Position numbers and translations under genes: made by a program
Source of the DNA: Carallia brachiata
Lineage: Eukaryota; Streptophyta; Magnoliopsida; Malpighiales; Rhizophoraceae
Assembly (NCBI GenBank): GCA_021464245.1
Contig: JADCRB010000024.1
Coordinates: forward strand, 870,181 to 934,180
Length of the DNA: 64,000 bases
Direction of reading: 5' to 3'
Notes under the pieces: generated by a model
What the model was told of the DNA's origin: nothing
The model's database searches: none
The model's input: only the letters and a program-made list of their open reading frames with translations
In this document: positions 58,344 through 64,000 of the stretch, in pieces
How the letters are laid out: the number at the start of each line of letters is the position of its first letter
Position numbering within the stretch: the first letter of the stretch is position 1

Positions 58344-59985
58344 TTTTATGGTTGGCCAGCCGCCATGGTTGATTAAAATGTGTGATACAGCTACCCATCA
58401 TTCCATGTATGTCACCTTCCACCTAGTCACGTTTTTTGCTCAAATTCTGAGATACGATTCCACGCAAAGTTTTTTGGATGTCACGACTAGATCATCCATG
58501 ATCAAATCGTGTGAGAGAGAGTATTAAATATAATTGGTTTTGAAGCTTTTTTATGCTAACCAACTGAAGTTAGTCCTATAGAAGTGACTGGCAACTAAGA
58601 GAAATAAAGACAACAGCTCATTGGTGGGCTGCAATGTCAGTCAGCCATAAGCTTTGTGTTTGTAGATGGAATACCCTTATAAGTGAGAAATTGGATTGCA
58701 GGCAATTGTTATTAACGTACATTTCTGGGTCCATTAAAAGTTGGAGGAATCATAATCATCTGGTTAATTGAAAATTTGAGCAACTGGCATAGGTTTGTTG
58801 GATATCCGATATGTTCTCAAGATTGAGTATTGTCAATTTCTGCCATAAATCCGCATGACACGTATATATGGATAGCATAAATTGCTTCACATATCCTAGT
58901 TTGTTGTGAAACGCGGACTCCATTATGTTCTGTTAATCCTAACGTTCATCATTAACTGGTTTTCTCATCTCTGTGTTTGCAGAAATTCACTTGGTAGATA
59001 AGCAGCACGCGATACTTCTCCGTTGTTGTCAAATGTGCTGTAATCTTTGTGATTTGAGTTCTCTGTGTCACAGCTGAATAATAAAAAGATCAAACCAGCG
59101 TAAGAATGCTGCTGAGCATGTTTCTGTACTTATATCTATTATGGGGTTCAATTATACGAGCATTTTGTAACAACAATTGTTACCATAATTTTCCATTCAT
59201 AATCTTCTTTTCTCCGTCTTTGGGTGATAATTACCGACAAGATTATAGAATAGAAGGAAACATGCAGAACTTTATAAATGTTGTAAAATACCTGTGCTTC
59301 TGATTTTTACGGACCAAGCATTTCCAGCTAAACCTGGGCTGGTAGCTACAATTGCAGCAATTAACCAAAACCTTATATCCGTCTTTTCTTTAAGTGCATT
59401 TTATGTTTCACGCGATGAACTACGGTAACTGCATCGTCAATGAAATGTAGGCGTAGTAGTTGTAATAATGGTATTCCCCGGCGAAGGAAAACAAAGAAAC
59501 CATAGTTTTTTTTCTTTTGGCTAATTGACTCTAATTAGAATTTAAAGTCGAAATCTTTAGCCGATCATTTTAGTACCAATTGATACTAATTAATTTATAA
59601 CTCTTTTTTTTTTTTTAATATATCAAACTATAGCTGAGTAGATAACATAGAATAATGCACTGCAATTTTACATTCTTGCAGGAGACAGTAGTCAAAGCCC
59701 GAAGGTGAAGATTAAAAGTGAAGAGCTGGATTTTGGGCCTAATTATATTTTCTATTTATCCCAGATGAAGGCGGAGCCGGGATTTGTGATGTTAGATTTG
59801 TAAGAAGAGCGTCCCCATCAGATCCGAGCTCAAGGCCCCAACCCTCACATTTGAGATTCAAAGTTTAAAACTTTAAACTTAGCATTCATCTTTTTTTTTT
59901 CTTTTTATTGTTGATTTATCCGTTCTGATAGATAAAGAGAAATTTAGTATCCCTTCTCATAAATAATTATATCTAAGTTGTCACT
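58344..59985. other. RPE 3' UTR and intergenic DNA
   Basis: Includes the presumed RPE 3' UTR; a TTTGCAG at about 58976-58982 could be the acceptor of a 3' UTR intron. No other gene is recognised. Confidence 0.45.
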
Positions 59986-59989
59986 TTAT

Positions 59990-60130
59990 CTTTATATGGG
60001 CCTCGTGGGCTACTGGCTAGTTAAGGCATTCAATCGTTACTATGTTGGAGGCGCCAGTTCGATTGGTGGGACTAAACTTACCAATATTACCTTCTCGAAG
60101 TGTCACCTGCTTCTCCCAATTTTTTACTGA
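59990..60130 (+). repeat. Possible tRNA-derived SINE fragment
   Basis: GGGCTACTGGCTAGTTAAGG resembles the 5' end and A box of a tRNA promoter, and about 45 bases on CCAGTTCGATTGG resembles a B box. An A-rich tract (60133-60150) follows. No target-site duplication was found, and the boxes are imperfect. Confidence 0.35.
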
Positions 60131-60283
60131 CAAAAAAAAATAAAATAAAAACTGTTACTTTGAAAAAAAAGGGACAAAATCTCGCAAATGACCCCGACAT
60201 CACCAAACAGTTCAGTTAGTTTTGAAATTTGCAGTTTTGGTTTGGTGTTCAGACAGACGAACTAGTTACCCTTAATTTGGTTC

Positions 60284-62427
60284 ATGTTCAGTTCTCACAG
60301 CAGTCCCCATGTTCTGATTTCTAGAGGAGGCGCACTGTACGACCACTTCCCATGGTTCCGGAACCATGGAATTGGAACCAATTCTAATTCTTTTTTCGTC
60401 GTCCAGTGGGTAGATTGGTGCAATTTTCTAAAACCAGAGCAAATGTTGAAGCTGTTTTCTGGAAAACACGCTCTGGTCAGCACTAATTTCAGATCAATGT
60501 TATTTATGTCTCATTTTGCCTCTTTATCTTCATCCTCTGATGTCACAGCCTCTATCCTCCAATCCAGAAACCCGAACCAAGCACTTGAAGTTTTCAATTC
60601 TGCTGTAAATCGAAACCCCAGAAACCCAATCAACAATCTTTACCTATATTCGGCTATAATTCATGTCTTAACCGGTTCCAGAATGTATCCGACTGCCAAG
60701 TGCTTGACAAAAGACCTCATCCAGGCCCTCCTCTGTTCCTGCAATCCTCAGCGCGTTAATTCTTTGGTTTTTAATGCCCTTAAGCGGTTGGAGGGTTCGA
60801 AGTTTAGTCCAAATGTGTTTGGGGTTCTGATTATTGTGCTTTGCGAGATAGGTCTTGTTGAGGAAGCCTTCTGGGTGTACCGTAAGATTGGGACTCCCCC
60901 TGCAATCCAGGCTTGCAATCCGCTCTTAAATGGGTTGGTTAAGAATCTTAAGTTTGATTCCATGTGGGAATTGTATAATGACATGGTTTTGCATGGGGTG
61001 GTGCCTAGCGTTGTCACTTATGGTGTACTTGTCGATGCCTGTTGTAGCCAAGTAATTTTTCAAAGGTGAATAGTTTTCTTGGTGAGATGCGAGAGAAAGG
61101 GATTGAACCGAATGTTGTGATTTACACATCTGTCATTCGTGGTCTGTGCAGCAATGGAAAATTGGTGGAAGCAGAAAATGTGTTCAGAAAAATGGGAGAA
61201 TCTGGGGCTTCACCAAATCTTTACACCTATAACACTTTGATGGACGGGTATTCCAAAATGGCAGATGTGAAACAAGCCCTTGGCTTATATCAGGATATGC
61301 TTGGGAATGGCCTGCAGCCAGATGTTGTTACTTTTGGCATCTTGATAGATTCTCTCTGCAAATCGGGTGAAGTGTTGGCAGCGAGGAGCTTACTTGTTCA
61401 CATGGCAAAGTTTTGTGCTTTTCCCAATGTAATTGTGTATAATTGTTTGATTGATGGGCATTTTAAGGCAGGTTATGTTTCTGAAGCAGTGAATTTACTT
61501 GAGGAGATGAAAAGTTTGAAATGTCCCCAGATGTTTTCACTTACAGTATACTCATCAAGGGGTTTTGTGATGTGGGCAGAGTTGAAGAGGCGGATAATTT
61601 GATGACGAAAATGAGTCAACAGGGAATTCGTGCAAACTCTGTGACATACAATTCACTAATTGATGGATATTGTAAGGAAGGCAATTTGGAGAAGGCTTTG
61701 GAGTTGTGTTCTCAAATGATGGAAAATGGTGTTGAACCAAATGTTGTTACCTTTTCTGCACTGATTCATGGTTATAGTCAGGTAGGGAACATACATGCTG
61801 CCATGGCTTTGTACTCCGAAATGGTAATCAAAAGCATGGTCCCAGATGTGGTTGCTTTCACAACATTGATTGATATGCATTGCAAAAATGGTGACATGAA
61901 AGAGGCCCTCTGTCTGTATGAGCAGATGCTAGAGGCTGGAGTCACCCCTAATGTCTTTACAGTTAGTTGCTTGGTTGATGGCTTTTGCAAAGTTGGAAGG
62001 ACTTCTGATGCAATGATATTCTTGGAGAAAGCTACTTGTGGCCTCGTTGTTGATCATATTGGTGAAATGGATGGCAGCTTTTGTTCCCCAAATCATGTGG
62101 TGTATACATCTTTGATTCAAGCTTTTTGTATGGAAGGACAAATTTGTAAGCTGTTAGGCTTTTCTCAGATATGAGGTGCAATGGTATAAGACTGGATGCA
62201 TTGAGTTACACTACCATGTTGCAGTGGCATCTAAATGCCAAGGATATGATTGGTGTGATGATGTGCATGCTGATATGATCAAGACGGGTAATGTGTCGAA
62301 TGAAGTCATATGTCATCTGTTAAGAACAGGTTATCAAGAGAGTGCTCTCAGATGTTCTGATGACTTGATGGAAACAGGACTCAGGTATTATGAGTTGGGA
62401 GCACATGACAGGATTGCTGGGTTTTGA
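60284..62427 (+). CDS. P-type pentatricopeptide repeat protein (At5g61400-like), four apparent 1-base deletions
   Basis: PPR proteins bind organellar RNA, one base per 35-residue repeat. The gene is intronless, as usual. The N-terminus (from the ATG at 60284 or a later in-frame ATG at about 60443, MLKLFSGKHALVSTNFRS) looks like a mitochondrial presequence. About a dozen repeats of the form NVVTYNTLIDGYCK...EAL.L...M...G..P follow, for example ASPNLYTYNTLMDGYSKMAD and GIRANSVTYNSLIDGYCKEG. No E or DYW domain is seen, so it is P class. Three frames are used: single bases are missing near 61052 (one G of GG), 61518 (G), 62148 (A) and 62262 (T). Each break falls inside a repeat that is otherwise perfect on both sides, so sequence errors are more likely than decay. 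It lies directly after RPE, as in Arabidopsis. Confidence 0.88.
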
Positions 62428-64000
62428 TGAAAGGCCAATTAAATAAAAGACGATGACAACTTCTCACTGATGTGCTTGATGGTTTCCTGGAGGAAGGTCA
62501 AATTACGGAAACTCTCGAGCCAAGACTTAATGAGTACTTGGTCCAGCAGAGTCATCTTAAATTACCTGCCGGCACGGGATGCCCATGATTATGGCATTGA
62601 GAAGATTTAAAGCCTTGAAAATAAGGCGTGTGAGTTATGGTTGGGGGGTGGGTGCAGGGGTTCAATTTGCCCCTTCAGATCAAAAAATGATGTTTTTTCA
62701 TTCATTTCAGCAAGTTCTTCCGAAGGGCTCCACTAACATTAGATTCTTTGACGTTGGTGCCCTACAAATCTTGGAGTTGAATCCTTCTGATTCATTTCTT
62801 ATTTTGTTCAAATCCTTTGGAGAGTTATTGTTACGACAGAACCCTGCCTAAATAAGGGTCAGGTGAAAGGTAAGTCATTTGACGCATAACTATCATATGA
62901 TGATAATTGGACAGACTTTCTGACCTTTTTGCAGGCATTGTGGTTGCTTCTGCTTGCTCTACTGCTCATATGCAAGATGCTTTTTTTTTTTTTGGAAGAA
63001 GCATGAAGCCAAAAGATAAATATTGGCTGTAGATCTGCATTTGTTTTTGCTTATGATGATAACCAGGAACATTAGCAGAGGCGTTAGGCTACTGAGATAG
63101 GTGCAAATGGACACACCGAACCCAACATAATCAGTCCCAGTTTCTTTCTCCATCTGCAGGTGATCTTAAGGCATTGGAAGTGGGAGAACAAGTTGCTCGT
63201 TTGGAAAAATCAAGGATCACGTGCATACTGTAGCCCCTACTATTCTCAGATCAAAATGTCCAATAATTGTCGCGACATTGAAGCCGCAAGGAGATTGTTT
63301 AAAATTTAAAAGAATAGGAAAATAGAATGCCATCACTTCGGACACTGAATTTATGATGCATAATCGAGGAAGCTCAAACCGGTTGCAGAAACGAATGAAC
63401 CTCTATATTCCCATTATGCTGCAAGGATACAGGGGAAGCTCACACCTGGAGATTCTCATCACAGCAGCTTGGGTGATCATGTTTGCCGGGTTAGCATAGT
63501 TAACCAATGTTATAACTACAGCTTGGAGATGCTGCTGCAACCGAACGCAGCAGTTTGATGGCACTTTTAGGTGCATGTAGCCGCATCAATGAATTGCAAA
63601 ATCTAATCTTGACCAGCAGCTGCTTCATTTGATGCTTAGCCATGTTGGCTACTTATTGGCTTGAAAAAGTGAAGTGTCCGATAATCTTCTGTTAGAGAAT
63701 TGTGTCATAAAAGCTTGATGCTGTTAATTGTTAGGAATCATATAACGCAGCGAGGCTTGCAGCCTTGTCCTAGATTCATGGTCAGTTTGTTTATGATGAC
63801 GAAGAGCATATATAACTATGGACTCGAATGAAGACATTAATCTGGATTCTGGTTTTGAAAAAGGCAAGTATAAATTTACATGAGATAGTAACAATGAACA
63901 TTGTTCAGACAAGGAGATTAAATTATTATAGCTGGGTTTTTTTTTTTTTTTTGGAGAAAAAATAGTAATAATATCATTAATTTACTTTGCATCGCCTGTA
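62428..64000. other. PPR 3' flank and intergenic DNA
   Basis: No further gene is recognised. The ORF at 62579-62851 has no known relatives. T-runs at 62980-62992 and 63939-63953 occur; the second precedes a minus-strand poly(A)-like pattern at the right edge and may be the start of another retroposon cut by the window end. Confidence 0.45.

Noticed and set aside
62579..62851. 90-codon ORF after the PPR gene
   Set aside because: Out of frame with the PPR tail, no PPR motif and no known family; probably 3' UTR.

Overview
This is nuclear DNA from a flowering plant, most likely a woody eudicot. The evidence is GT-AG introns in every gene, plant-only genes (LHCA4, NAC, a P-type PPR, an atypical chloroplast thioredoxin), AT-rich intergenic DNA, and many plant transposons (hAT and Mutator-type MITEs, LINE tails, a Copia end). 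I cannot name the species.

Layout. 0-0.6 kb: first exon and promoter of LHCA4 (minus strand; the rest lies off the left edge). 1.7-3.1 kb: an alpha-expansin pseudogene (minus). 6.3-9.7 kb: an apparently non-coding transcription unit with a site II/telo-box/TATA promoter. It holds at least two convincing C/D box snoRNAs (snoR77Y-like and U16-like) and two weaker candidates. 10.6-11.8 kb: ACHT-type chloroplast thioredoxin (minus). 12.2-18.4 kb: transposon-rich DNA, including an hAT element and two retroelement pieces. 18.4-20.6 kb: DUF962/Mpo1-like membrane protein (plus). 20.9-28.4 kb: intergenic DNA with MITEs. 29.4-30.7 kb: NAC transcription factor of the NAC100 group with a miR164 target site (plus). 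30.7-43 kb: long gene-poor stretch holding an orphan promoter-like G-box cluster, an inverted copy of one hAT MITE, and one unrecognised decayed ORF. 41.5-53.2 kb: local duplication of an AVT1-type amino acid transporter, with one dead copy split by a 1.4-kb hAT insertion, one intact copy and one small remnant. 55.0-58.3 kb: chloroplast ribulose-phosphate 3-epimerase (plus). 60.3-62.4 kb: P-type PPR gene (plus).

Context. ACHT, NAC100, RPE and PPR follow the order of Arabidopsis loci At5g61440, At5g61430, At5g61410 and At5g61400 (from memory), so the right-hand part looks like a conserved microsyntenic block into which AVT1 copies and transposons were added. LHCA4, ACHT and RPE products act in the chloroplast. 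They are independent eukaryotic genes, not an operon.

Quality caveat. Four otherwise well-conserved genes (DUF962, NAC, RPE, PPR) each need one or more missing single bases to read through, nine in total. All nine are deletions and several sit in short homopolymers. This looks like a consensus-sequence error pattern rather than four independent pseudogenes. The expansin and first AVT1 copies have larger lesions and are real pseudogenes.
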